64,000 bases of DNA from Rhyacophila brunnea (Eukaryota > Arthropoda > Insecta > Trichoptera > Rhyacophilidae), in contig JAGYXB010000653.1 in assembly GCA_022495005.1 (NCBI GenBank), positions 248,001 to 312,000 on the forward strand, given 5' to 3'. This document shows, piece by piece, positions 12,027 to 22,466 of the stretch (positions within the stretch are counted from its first letter, which is position 1; each line of letters opens with the position of its first letter). The notes beneath the pieces were generated by a model. That model did no database searches. It had not been told where the DNA came from and saw only the letters and a program-made list of their open reading frames with translations. Made by a program: the position numbers and the translations under genes.

Positions 12027-12489
12027 CAGTGGTGAGGGGTGGAGGTAGGCTGTTAAGATTCGACATAAATAGTGCACACTACACTTTCTCAGTGATGGAT
12101 ACGTGTTTTCATTGAAATAAGAATACAATTTGCAGATTGTGCTTGTTAGTTTTCAAAATTCAATTAAATCCTGCCTAAACCAAACCATAATAGTTTAGGT
12201 ATACTATGGGCGATCCGACAAAAATAGTGCTCACCTTTTCAGTCATATCCATTTATTTTCGTTAAATTAAAAATACACATTACGGATGGTGTTAGTTTTT
12301 TTACAATTCATGCCCTGCCTATACCATACCATAACCCAGAAAAAATTTTCGTGGCAGGGTTTGATTAAATAAAAAAAAAAAAAACTAACAAACATTATCG
12401 TAGTCGAATGTAAATACGTTTGACTGACAAAGTTTCATGTGCACTATTTATATCGGATCTTAACAGCCTACCTCCACCTTTCGCCACCG
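12027..12489. mobile_element. 463-bp inverted-repeat element, possibly hAT-like
   Basis: The left end CAGTGGTGAGGGGTGGAGGT and the reverse-complemented right end CGGTGGCGAAAGGTGGAGGT begin a terminal inverted repeat of about 52 bp, continuing through AGGCTGTTAAGAT and ATAAATAGTGCACA. The 8 bp flanking each side, GTATACTT and ATATACAT, agree at 6 positions, which fits a decayed hAT-type target duplication. Inside, the left portion (from about 12053) is repeated directly at about 12210 with the same order of blocks (CGACAWAAATAGTGC, then CCTGCCTA-ACCA-ACCATAA), so the element contains an internal duplication of about 157 bp. No transposase. Confidence 0.7.
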
Positions 12490-13635
12490 ATATACATTAT
12501 ATATATATTAATTAGATGTTTTAAAAATATTCTACTAGGTACCTACTATATTAAAGTAATTCTGAACAGAGCACTACATTATTACAAGCCACAAGCTATA
12601 ATTTTGCATTGGTTTATTTTTTCATGCGAATTGATAATTGGGCAATTTTTTAATGTTTGATATCAATGAAAATTATATAGAATATTATATAATCACGTAA
12701 TAACATATATCAAACGACATGTAATAATTCATCCAGTAGTGTATTACAAATCCGGAGAGCAATTGGTAAAGATTTTTTTGTGAACGTTAATAATTACACA
12801 GAGCTCGTAGCAACTATAAATTGTTTTCAAAATCTGCTAGATATTAAAAGAAATATGAGAATAGTTAATAATTTATGAGCTTCTGATATTAATAAATTTA
12901 GTAAGTTATATGTTTTATCTAAAAGATTTATTTATATTTATGTATAACGTAAAAGTATGTAATTACACGTTTCTTTCTACTCTAAGAGTTCAACTATAAT
13001 AGGAATACAAATTTAATATAGATCTTTTTCTTCACAAAAATAAAATAAAATACACCTAAATCACTAGTGCGAAGGCTATTGCGGATTTTAATACACTGTT
13101 ATTGACTCCACTACATGTATAAATAAACCTTACTCATTTTGTACTTCGAAGTATATATTATGCCTAAGAATAATGAGACGAAAAAATCTTATAATACTCG
13201 TAGAACACTACTTATATATACAATATTTCAGAACATCTTTTTAGTACACATGTATTTAGATTTATAATGCCATTATATAGAGTATAGATCACTAGAGTAA
13301 ATTATTTGTTTATGCTTATATATAATTTTATAAACTGAACACGAAGAAGAGTTTGAAAAAAATATTTTATCGAAATTGTTTATTCTTGTAACTTGGTAAT
13401 GGAGTGACTACTGAAATAGTTATCAATTAAAAAAAAAGTAATAATATTTTTAATTCTAATCCTGTCAATTAAAAATGGTGAAAATAAGTTACAATTATTA
13501 AATGTTTATCTTATGATCTTATGATTATTTATCGTACAGATGACAAATATAAAAAATAATATTTTATGAACATAGGTTATAGATACAAAATAAATTTTAC
13601 TTTACGTTATGATCAATAAAATTCAAACATAAGTA
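12490..13635. other. AT-rich stretch, no gene seen
   Basis: Nothing beyond AT-rich simple sequence was recognised. Confidence 0.5.
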
Positions 13636-13639
13636 TAAT

Positions 13640-13930
13640 ATAATAAATTATTTCTTTTATTCAACGAATAGTTCACAGAAATTGAGAATGTAAAATTCTA
13701 TATATTGAACATGCATAATTTGAAAATTGAAAACACTCACTAGAAAATATTCCTTTTTAGAAGAAAAAAATAGGACACCCGACGAGACTTGAATCGCTGG
13801 AGGCATTTAATTGATAATATCTATATTCATTTAATATACAAAAATTGATAGCCAACATTATTAACGCAATTTGATAAGCATTTAATGTAAGTAGATACTA
13901 CTCGTTAAATTCGTCGAAATTAAGTATGAT
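13640..13930. mobile_element. Family F element, copy 2
   Basis: On the minus strand a B-box-like GATTCAAGTCTC is followed by GGGTGTCCTATTTTTT, then the family tail ending in GAATGT-A-ATTCTC and ATTCGTTGAATAAAAG. The interior (AATGCTTATCAAATTG and TTCGACGAATTTAAC on the minus strand) is shared with the copy at 9080-9535. The right-hand inverted end appears lost. Confidence 0.5.
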
Positions 13931-16150
13931 GCACATAGCTTTTTAGTAAAAAGGATTTTTAATGATGAAAATTATATGTTCGATAAGTATAATATAATTT
14001 GTCTTGGATTAATAATTTCAAATGCGGATATATCTTAAAACTATCAAAAATTTTAATACTCAAAACAATTAAGTATATCATCGATTATTTGCTAAAACTA
14101 TCAAGTCTTTGCGTATTTTTTGAATACTTTTTATTATGTTGGAAGAGGAAAACAAATCAATATTATTTAAAAAAAATTAATAACGATTGATTCGCAATAT
14201 TCACAGTACTATTTCAAAATTTGCTTATTAATTTATTAAAATTTAAAATTAAATAATTCAATTTAATCAAAACATGTTAAACAACCGGTCTGAAATCTGG
14301 AAGCATTTTAACATTTAACATAACCGATCACTATAATATTCTTACATTGGCTTGCTGAATTTTTTATAAATGATTTCTTATTTAAATGGTTAGAATAAAA
14401 CTCAAAATTAAATATTACAACATTTTATGGCAATTATAATTCTGGTAAAATAAATCTAAATTCCGAAATTAAAAGTATCCTACAGTGTAGATATTCGTTA
14501 TACCATATATTACCATCAAAGATAATCAGTATTTTCTTTGAAATTAAGATACATTTCGTGGATATATATTACTAGAAAAAAATGGATCAATAAGGTATTT
14601 GAAATGAGAGGGTTTCAAAGTATCTCTAGTTTGTATAGGGAACGTGTTTGCAAAAGGAATATTTTTAGAGTAGAGCAAAATAATTTATCGAGATTTTGGC
14701 TTTAGCTATTTATTCAAGACATCTCTTGAAACTTTCACTACGAATGAAAATATATATTATTTATAACGCTATAATATATTTCGTTCAATAGAACATGACC
14801 TACATTCATATAATATTTACAAAATACTAAAAATATATCTAAAATGTATGTATTTTTCAAATAGAAGCCAAACAAAATACAGATGAGTAATTAGGTACGA
14901 TGAAAAATATAAAGTATGACAAACATTATGAATCAATATTAATTCAATAGTACTTTTTTCTACTATTCGAATAAAATAATAACTGTCATAATGGAGTTAA
15001 GATTAAGAAGTTGTATATTTTGAATATAATAATAATTGTAATTAATACTGCATACCAAAATATATTTGGAGACGTTTCCTCGGATGAAAAAGCTTATGTA
15101 TAAAAATAATTGCTGTCAATGTCCTCCTGAGAGAACGAAACCGGTTCTGGTCATTATTAATTTAATCAAATTGTTATGTATCCAGGTAATACCTATAAAT
15201 TGTAGTTTTTTTTTTAAATAAATACATAACATAATTAATCTTATTCCATCAATATTATAATGTATTTGAATAAAATTGGACATTTTTAAGAATTTACAGT
15301 CATTTATCTGTTAATCACTGAATAGTAACGAATATTTTAAGAAAGCAGAAATCGGAATAGTTATTTAATAATACCTACGTAACAATTTAAATTTAGATAT
15401 TATCTGACAATCTGTATTTTTTCATAGAACTGATTATGTATTTTTTTTCTTGATTTTATACATTTGGATTTTTTAATTTATACAATTTTTGGCATTAAAG
15501 TAAGTAGCCACTCAATCTGCACTCGTTTAATAATTCAAATATTAAATTAAATGTAGGTAAGTGAGTCAAACATCAAAATTATAATAATTATTATCACCCG
15601 ACATAATTGTAAAAGTCAATCATGTTTCCGTTATGTGGACACCTTTTTTAACAAACGATAATGTGTGTATTTGACATATTAATAACTTAATTTTAAACTT
15701 GTTTCATAAAAAATAATAATTATATATATACGGTAACCATTTTTTCTCAACAAAACACAATGGACATATTTAAAGGTAGGGGCGGAGGGGATGCTCGGAA
15801 CATATTTTTATAGTAAAGACACTCAAATGAATATAAAACTTGACAGGTCGTTCTTTATAAAAATTAAACGGGTATGCACATTTAAATGTTGTATGATAAA
15901 TGGTTAGGACTAATTGTGATACCTACATATTATAATCAGTTGATCCATTGCTGATTTATTATAGAAAGGACATCATTTCTCCAAAACTTTGTTAAAATAA
16001 CTTTTCTTTTTGGAGGTACATAAAGCATAAAAACCAACTCGACTAAATCCGAATATTTATAATCCTTGCGATTTTCTCTACAGTAGAATAATTTGTGAAT
16101 GGATGTTTAAGTGATTATGTGCTTAAATTGGTTACATGTAGTTTGTACGT
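13931..16150. other. AT-rich stretch, no gene seen
   Basis: No exon, RNA gene or repeat was recognised; open frames are short and Lys/Ile/Leu-rich as expected from composition. Confidence 0.5.
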
Positions 16151-16154
16151 AAAA

Positions 16155-16290
16155 CATTTGGTACCGTGGCACCTAACCTAACCTTACTTAACCTAATCTA
16201 ACATAACCTAACAAATAATCCAATACTTATATCGGCTATTTTTTAAATTTGTTTGATGCTGGCTTCCTGTAAAGTTTAAACCGATAAGAA
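16155..16290. repeat. Half copy of inverted-repeat element T
   Basis: A degenerate run of CCTAAC/CTTAAC words is followed by TAACCTAACAAATAATCCA, TATCGGCTATTTT and GGCTTCCTG. The same order occurs in the right half of the element at 17872-18061. The left inverted end is not evident, so this is a truncated or decayed copy. Confidence 0.55.
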
Positions 16291-17599
16291 CCTTGTTTTA
16301 TTTAGAAATGAATTTTATGTCAGTACTATACGACCCAAAGAGGTTGGACGGTTTTTAATATAATATGGCCATACATTTCCGATATAACATTTCACGGCAA
16401 AGTGTGATACGACGAACTGCATACGTACAAGTTTCTCAACACAGCTCAAATTTACGGTAATCGAAGTGTGACTGTGACTATTGAACTATTCTAAAACTGC
16501 ATTTATAAACTTTAAATCACAAAATAATTGAAATACAGATAAATGACAAAACTCTAAATAAAGTAAAATTATTGTACTCTAGAATTTTAAATGCATAGTC
16601 ACCGTAATTATGCACGTATCTTGTATTTTGGATAACTGATTCAGTGACAGATTATATTAGATACGGATTACTAATTATAATGCATGTAAGCCAGTTGCAT
16701 ATTACTTTTTGCACTAATAAAATTAAATAAAAAATCCAGAACGTGAAATGTAATGCATATTGGTTGTCATTTTTTGTTCAATTTTTAATTATACCTGATT
16801 GCACAAATCTTTTTAATTATACATACGATAATATGATATTAACTCAACTTGATTGAAATAATGGAATAAAAAAATAAACGGACAGCTGACTAAATTAAAA
16901 ATGAATTATTGCATTCAAATAAACAATAAGTTATGTTGTGGTTTTGGATTTATGAGGTGTGTCCAGCTTCTGATAGCGTAATGCCTGTGGGTGTCTGGTA
17001 ACCCACTAAGATTCAAGCGATAGAAATACATATTCAAATAAAAATACATTATACCTACTACTTACTCATCTATTTGCTAAAAGAATTTCTTTAATGATAA
17101 CGACATAATATTAATGTGTTAGATTCAGAAAAGGGTGTAGATTCAAAATGACTTGAAATATAATTTATAATAACAAAACAAGTTTTTATTTATTTCTTTG
17201 CTTTATTTTGTTCGTCGCCATGATTGTTGTACATTTCAGAATTTACCAATACTTTTCTTGTTATCTGCATAAATCTCTATATGTACAACATATAAATTAG
17301 GAATAGTACTTGTATAAAAACCGCTTATAAACAATACCGCGAGATAAACCATAGTATGGAGAAACAAAAACTACGCTATTAATTAGGTACCTACGTGGGT
17401 TTGGTTTCCATACGTATTTATATGTGTATGGAATCAAGTAAAACCAACTTAGTAAAAAAGATGTGTGTCAAAAATGGTTCATTCGCGGTATTGCAGTTAC
17501 AGCCAAGATATAGTATTCTGTCTTAGAATGTCTCAGTTAAAATAAACTATAATATTATAGCCAAAATATTATGCTCTAGCTAGATCTAAACTCACATTG
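16291..17599. other. AT-rich stretch, no gene seen
   Basis: Nothing supportable was recognised. Confidence 0.45.
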
Positions 17600-17700
17600 A
17601 AAAAAAAAACAATTCGTGTTTGTTTGTCAAAACAAACATATGGGATTCGAGCCCGCGACCGACGTCTAAAAAAATGGACTTTCTACCTAGGGGCGCTAGA
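17600..17700 (-). repeat. tRNA-like SINE head or tRNA pseudogene
   Basis: On the minus strand there is an A-box-like TAGCGCCCCTAGG (17687-17699) and a strong B box GGGCTCGAATCCC (17642-17654). Downstream comes a small palindrome (TGTTTG-tTTTGA-CAAACA) and a T run that could stop RNA polymerase III. The cloverleaf stems are not convincing, so a SINE remnant or pseudogene is likelier than a functional tRNA. Confidence 0.5.
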
Positions 17701-17871
17701 CGTTTATTTTGATTTCAATATAATGCTGATACCTACTCAATTCATATATTTTAACCAGAGATAAAAATGGAAACGGAACCTAACTTCATTATTTATTTCA
17801 CAACAAAAATTGGGGGTTCTAACCACTGTGATTTTTAACTTCAAATCTTTCACTTATTAAAAAATTAGTGG

Positions 17872-18061
17872 GTGTTCGGTTACACTAATACCAGCGGAGT
17901 CGCCGCTTTTGAAAATACCCGTCTTACTGAAGATTTCCCCCCGCCGGGTTAGTTTAGGTTAGGTTAGGTTAGGTTAGGTGGTTAGGTTAACCTAACAAAT
18001 AATCCAGTTTATCGGCTATTTTCAAAATGTGTTTTCCGCTGCATTCCTGATAACCGAACAG
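17872..18061. mobile_element. Inverted-repeat MITE T with TTAGG repeats in its core
   Basis: The left end GTGTTCGGTTAC and the reverse-complemented right end CTGTTCGGTTAT start inverted arms of about 55 bp. The arms also share AGCGG and ATTTTGAAAATA-CCG (CTTTTGAAAATACCCG at left). Between the arms lies a short run of TTAGG units (about 17949-17990), the repeat used at most insect telomeres. No target duplication was clear. A half copy lies 1.7 kb upstream at 16155-16290. Confidence 0.6.
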
Positions 18062-19070
18062 TACCAAAAATCCTATTATCTACTTTGGCTTTGCGTTCTC
18101 GTATTATGTAAATCAGTGCATGGCGTTTCTATGGCACATGTTTTATTTATAAAAAGAACTTGTGAGTCGTGACATACAATTGTGTATGAATATTGGGTAG
18201 TTATATCAACAATAAAACCAGAGAAATTTGTGTTTCATTATTATTAACATATTTAGTTGCAACTGATTGCATAATATTATGTAGGTACTCGGTCGGACTA
18301 CTGAGTAAAATTGATAAATTAATATTTGGAGACCTAAATGGAATTTAGTTGAACACGAAATTGTAAAATTTGTGGTTTTCAATTTACAAAATATTACTCA
18401 TGGATACTTTTAGTTGACAACTCATTTTATCGATATTTTACTAATCAAAAGAAAGTTTGTTCTAAATGCGTTAATTTAGCTATAACCTGATTTCCATGGA
18501 CGCCCGGAAGCTTTAAATAGTGCGATAAATTAATAGTAAATTCTACCATCGTGCATAAATCATTGTCTGAATGCATTCAATCACTACAAAATGAGAATAA
18601 TCTAATTTCAATAATAATTTCATATCGCTATTTCCGCCAATGATAAATCGAAGTAGAAATTTATTCTATCATATGCATATGTATACAAAGAGTAAAATCA
18701 TTATCACCAGGTTAAATTGTATAAGTATGCTGTGTTCCATTTTTGAATATATTGTATAGATCTGTATCTAAACAATACAAACACAAGAGCACTATGTCCA
18801 CGATAAATTTTTAAAATTAGAGTTATGATTCCACAGACAAATTAACTAATCTGGGCAATAATGTTTATGGTAGTATATTTTCCGAATTCAAATATATTAT
18901 TGTTTTGACATTAGATTGTAATTGTTTTGTTTCATACAACGTTATTGTGCTCGCGCAAGCTAATATGTGCATTATACATTTTATGTAAAAAATACGTACG
19001 TAGAAAACATAATTTAAGATTTTTCAATCAACTAATGTGATAATCTGGTTTTTGGTTTTATAAATTTCAG
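18062..19070. other. No gene; presumed intron upstream of the exon at 19071
   Basis: AT-rich DNA ending in a T-rich tract and ATTTCAG acceptor. No upstream exon could be found. Confidence 0.4.
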
Positions 19071-19214
19071 GTTTTTGTTATGAGTAGGTATATTGAATAT
19101 TGCGAATATGGCGAATTGGCTCTGAAAGACATGATACCTCGGGCACAAAATCTGTCTTTACTATTTTTTCTAAAATCGTCCATACAAAGAGACACTGATA
19201 CTGCAGTACAAAAT
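19071..19214 (+). CDS. Probable internal exon of an unrecognised gene
   Basis: The 144-nt segment is bounded by a T-rich tract plus TTTCAG on the left and a GTAAGT donor on the right. It is open in only one frame, for exactly 48 codons (phase 0 to phase 0), reading VFVMSRYIEYCEYGELALKD, then MIPRAQNLSLLFFLKSS and IQRDTDTAVQN. Codon choice is richer in GC than the surroundings. It joins in frame to the segment at 19504 across a 289-bp intron. I do not recognise the protein. It has no signal peptide or zinc-binding pattern. It could also be an exon-like accident, but two strong splice sites plus continuity with the next segment make a real gene likelier. Confidence 0.55.
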
Positions 19215-19503
19215 GTAAGTAGACACAAATATTATATACCTAAATAAATAACAATATTTGGTACATATTTTAATAAAGTATCAATGATGCTATCCTATCG
19301 AACATCGGTCAAAAATATCAATAGTTATTTGTCATCTCATTTAGTCAGTTTAGTGTATACTTACCTACATCTTGGATTTCAAACTGTAATAAGTATTATG
19401 TAAATGCATGAATTTTTATCTAACGTAACATTTGTTGCAATTCGTGTTTTTTCCCTTTTTATTTTTGAGATATCTTTTACCTTTGGTTCCTATTTTTAAA
19501 CAG

Positions 19504-19575
19504 GCGTCGAATTCCGTTGCGAAAGATAACGAGATTAATATGCCTGACAGTAAATTCCTGTATAGTTTACGGTAA
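19504..19575 (+). CDS. Probable next (perhaps last) exon of the same gene
   Basis: A pyrimidine-rich tract and AAACAG precede this segment. Continuing the frame of the exon at 19071 it reads ASNSVAKDNEINMPDSKF then LYSLR and stops at TAA (19573-19575). A GTAAAA donor overlaps the stop (19572), so the exon may instead end at 19571 in phase 2 and splice onward. A candidate downstream exon near 19920 would need a different phase and does not fit. No AATAAA signal stands close behind the stop. Function unknown. Confidence 0.45.
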   Translation, partial: ASNSVAKDNEINMPDSKFLYSLR

Positions 19576-20762
19576 AATGACTCTAATTAATTAATTGCTA
19601 TACTAATAGAGTACATACAAGATTGTAGATTGATCGGATAAAGTTGGTTTTAAAGAAGATATATAGCTGTTGTGTGATGAAACACAATATGTGTGTGAAA
19701 ACTATCTTGCGTATAAATATAGTTTCAATACTCATGTCTAAGGTATTAGGTATTCATTGGGGAGATAGTGAAACTTCGCAATCAAGCAATATCATTATTT
19801 TCATCTTATAGCTGTGTGTTTTAATAATTTCATTGTAATTAAATTTTTGTATGTTTTTTTTTATATAATGTTACATCATTTCATTGTATTGTTAACTGAA
19901 ATCTGATTTGTTGACAGGTGGTAAAGTTTATTATGTGAATGAAAAATATGACGTACCAAGGTATAACCTTTTTATGTGTCATAAATAAATTTTATAAAAA
20001 ATATCATGAATTATCACTGACTAAACGTTAAATCTCATGAAAAGGTCAGAGTTATATTAATTATACGAGGGATATAAAAGACAACACGATAGAAAAAAAA
20101 CGTTGGATTGGTATCTTTTGTAGGTATATTAATATTTCATCAATAGGTAAGAAAAAAAAACAATTTTTATGAATCTGAATAAAACAAATAACCATTTAAC
20201 AGCCTAAAGCGTTAATAAAAAGCTAAGCGTTTTATTATTACCTAACAAGAGCGCTATAAAATGGCGCGGTTCTGAATCAATTATTTTTAACTGTATATTA
20301 TTGCTTTATAAAATTTTATGCCATGAAATATCATAAATTTCTGATATTAAAGGAAAGAAAACTTTTTCGTTGCCTTTTTTCGTTTCAACGAGAACGAGGT
20401 GTAGCAGTCCAATTGAAATTATTACTCTCTTGTATGCCATTAATTCTTTTGTTTAAAAATATAATAAAAATTTTAATTAAAAAAAAAATAGAACCATACT
20501 CGACGAAAACAATAACGATGAGACACTGTTTTGCACCACTATAAAGGAACACAATTAATTTATTTAATCCTTATAAATAAATGGCAGTGGGCTATGACTT
20601 AGACCCTTTATTATATTCTTGGTTATTATTTCGTATAATTTGTTGAATATTTTAGCAAGCACGCAAAAAATGTCTAAACATAATAATATATACATTAACG
20701 GTATGTAATTATAAAGAATAAAATAATATATTGTTAGTAGTTACACCGATATTATATTGTTA
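19576..20762. other. No supported gene
   Basis: A splice-bounded GGKVYYVNEKYDVPR frame near 19919-19961 (acceptor TTGACAG, donor GTATAA) is open but out of phase with the upstream exons. Otherwise AT-rich and featureless. Confidence 0.35.
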
Positions 20763-20773
20763 GTAGTTAGTAG

Positions 20774-21147
20774 TTATGCCGATCACATCCTCTGGGAGTG
20801 TCCCCATATGTCGGTTGAAAGGGAAGAGCTTCTCAAGTCGGTCCAACCCTCAGTTGGACCGGTCGGCCATTGCGATTTGGTATCTAGGAGGGAAAATTTC
20901 TCAGCTTTTAAAAAGTTTGCGGCATTATACAGCGAGCGAGAAGGTCTTTTCTCATCGAGAATTGACCGTAATACAATATATGGAAGTAGGGATCACGCAC
21001 ACTCTAGTGCACGCCAACCAATGTCTTGGGAAGTTGCTCCTGGAACACTTTCGGCACAAATTTGAACAGCGCCTATCGTTCGTTACGCCACGGTATACGC
21101 CTGCATAAGGGGTGTGGAGACGTGGCGGGTGGTGGAGGGAAAGGCAT
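20774..21147 (+). pseudogene. 5'-truncated LINE 3' end (R1/Jockey-like)
   Basis: The frame that enters at 20775 encodes ADHILWECPHMSVEREELL, then about 45 residues ending in SRRENFSAFKKFAALYSE. An H-L-ECP knuckle followed by a short helical tail is typical of the very C terminus of R1/Jockey/I-type LINE proteins, after the reverse transcriptase (and RNase H where present). About 150 bp of 3' untranslated sequence follow. An 11-bp direct repeat, GTAGTTAGTAG, flanks the segment (20763-20773 and 21148-21158) and is a plausible target duplication, though the left flank is itself built of GTAGTTA words. The transcript tail has no poly(A). Confidence 0.65.
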
Positions 21148-21158
21148 GTAGTTAGTAG

Positions 21159-22070
21159 ATAATTATAAATGGTGGTATATAGTTTGTGTCTTAGTTTGGG
21201 TTAACTTGGTTTGAAAATATATCACCAGAATTGGAAAACACTTGAACGAAAAAATAAGTAACTTTTAAATGTACCTAATAAATAAAACTAAATAAATGAA
21301 ACCTTATTGAGAAATAATAGCGTGATGTAACAGTAGTCAATATTTTATCTTCAATGTAAAATTTTATTGTATTGCACTTATGCTTATGCAGAATTTTATA
21401 ACGTTTGTTAAAGCTTAAAATGGACCGTAGGCTTGCGATCTTTTTACCAAAAGTATAATAGAAAAAAATGTTAATTAGAATATACGTTTTATATCTTTGC
21501 ACTTTTTTGCACGTTTTACTACACTGATATGCCTCTTTGCCTGATAACCTCGCATCAAATTAGATCAAATGATATTCACTTGTATTAACATAATATTATG
21601 TAGTAATAAATAAATAAATAAATAAATAGATATTATATGTAAAAACAATATTTTTAGAATATAATACATCATTTTCATTCTAGAGCTGGAGTGCAAAGTT
21701 ATGAAGAATATACTCTACATAAAATGATAAAACAATCTACTTGTAAATGTTGTTTTACCCAAAGAACGCAGATAATATAATATTATTGTATCCTATATAG
21801 ATATAGTGAGTGATATTTATTTAATTAAAGAAATACTCCATACATTGAAAAAAGTAACTACGTAATGATTGATCGATTCTTTTATTTATACATGAAGTAT
21901 GTAGTTTAATTTTTAACCTACGTCCATGTCATTTTGACTAGTTTATTTTTGTTTATCTGTTTCAATTATCTTATCGTAAATAAATAGCACTTATTTTTTT
22001 AATGTAAAAATACAGAGAGGCGGTTAAATTACTAGTAGTTTTATATGTATTATTAACTATTTTACTGTAA
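21159..22070. other. No gene; contains a microsatellite
   Basis: AT-rich DNA with a 75-codon chance frame on the minus strand. The only distinct feature is the AAAT-type repeat listed separately. Confidence 0.5.
21605..21629. repeat. (AATA)n microsatellite
   Basis: Six tandem AATA units, uninterrupted. Confidence 0.9.
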
Positions 22071-22083
22071 TGCAACCTCCTAT

Positions 22084-22453
22084 CATTATCATCATCATCA
22101 GCCTAAATCTATCCACTGTTGGATGAAGGTCTCTTCAAGCTGCTTCTACTTATCTCGGTCCTGTGCATTGCGTTGCCACGTACTTTCTCAGAACTTTATT
22201 ATTTCATCGATCCAGCGGCCTCTAGGTCTACCTTGCGGACGTTTTTTACCTCTTGGATACCACTGGATGACTAAATTTGTCCAACGATTGTCTCTTCTTC
22301 TATCTATGTGTCCAGCCCATCTCCATTTGAGGCTTTTAATGAACTCTATTACATCGCAAACCCTTGTCTGCTTCATTGTGCACTCATTCCTCTTTTTGTC
22401 CTTTCACGTTATGCCCAGCATGCACCTCTCCATACCATGTTGTCCTACTTCTG
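22084..22453 (-). pseudogene. RTE-type LINE, 5'-truncated 3' end with perfect 13-bp target duplication
   Basis: On the minus strand one frame runs the whole length, broken by TGA or TAG codons. It reads MERCMLGIT, a stop, then KRNECTMKQTRVCDVIEFIK, SLKWRWAGHIDRRRDNRW and RPQGRPRGRWIDEI. After further stops it ends in KQLEETFIQQWIDLG, TGA and a (TGA)n tail. The MERSMLG, WAGH-ARR-D-RW, GRP--RW-D and VQQW landmarks are those of RTE-clade proteins, and RTE elements end in short tandem repeats instead of poly(A). TGCAACCTCCTAT occurs immediately outside both ends (22071-22083 and 22454-22466). At least three nonsense codons make it dead. Confidence 0.9.
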
Positions 22454-22466
22454 TGCAACCTCCTAT

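Noticed and set aside
17949..17990. Chromosome end or telomere fusion point
   Set aside because: The TTAGG run is short and lies between the arms of an inverted-repeat element, so it belongs to that element.
19919..19961. Possible third exon GGKVYYVNEKYDVPR
   Set aside because: Its open frame needs a different splice phase from the exon ending at 19571; in the correct phase it has an immediate stop.
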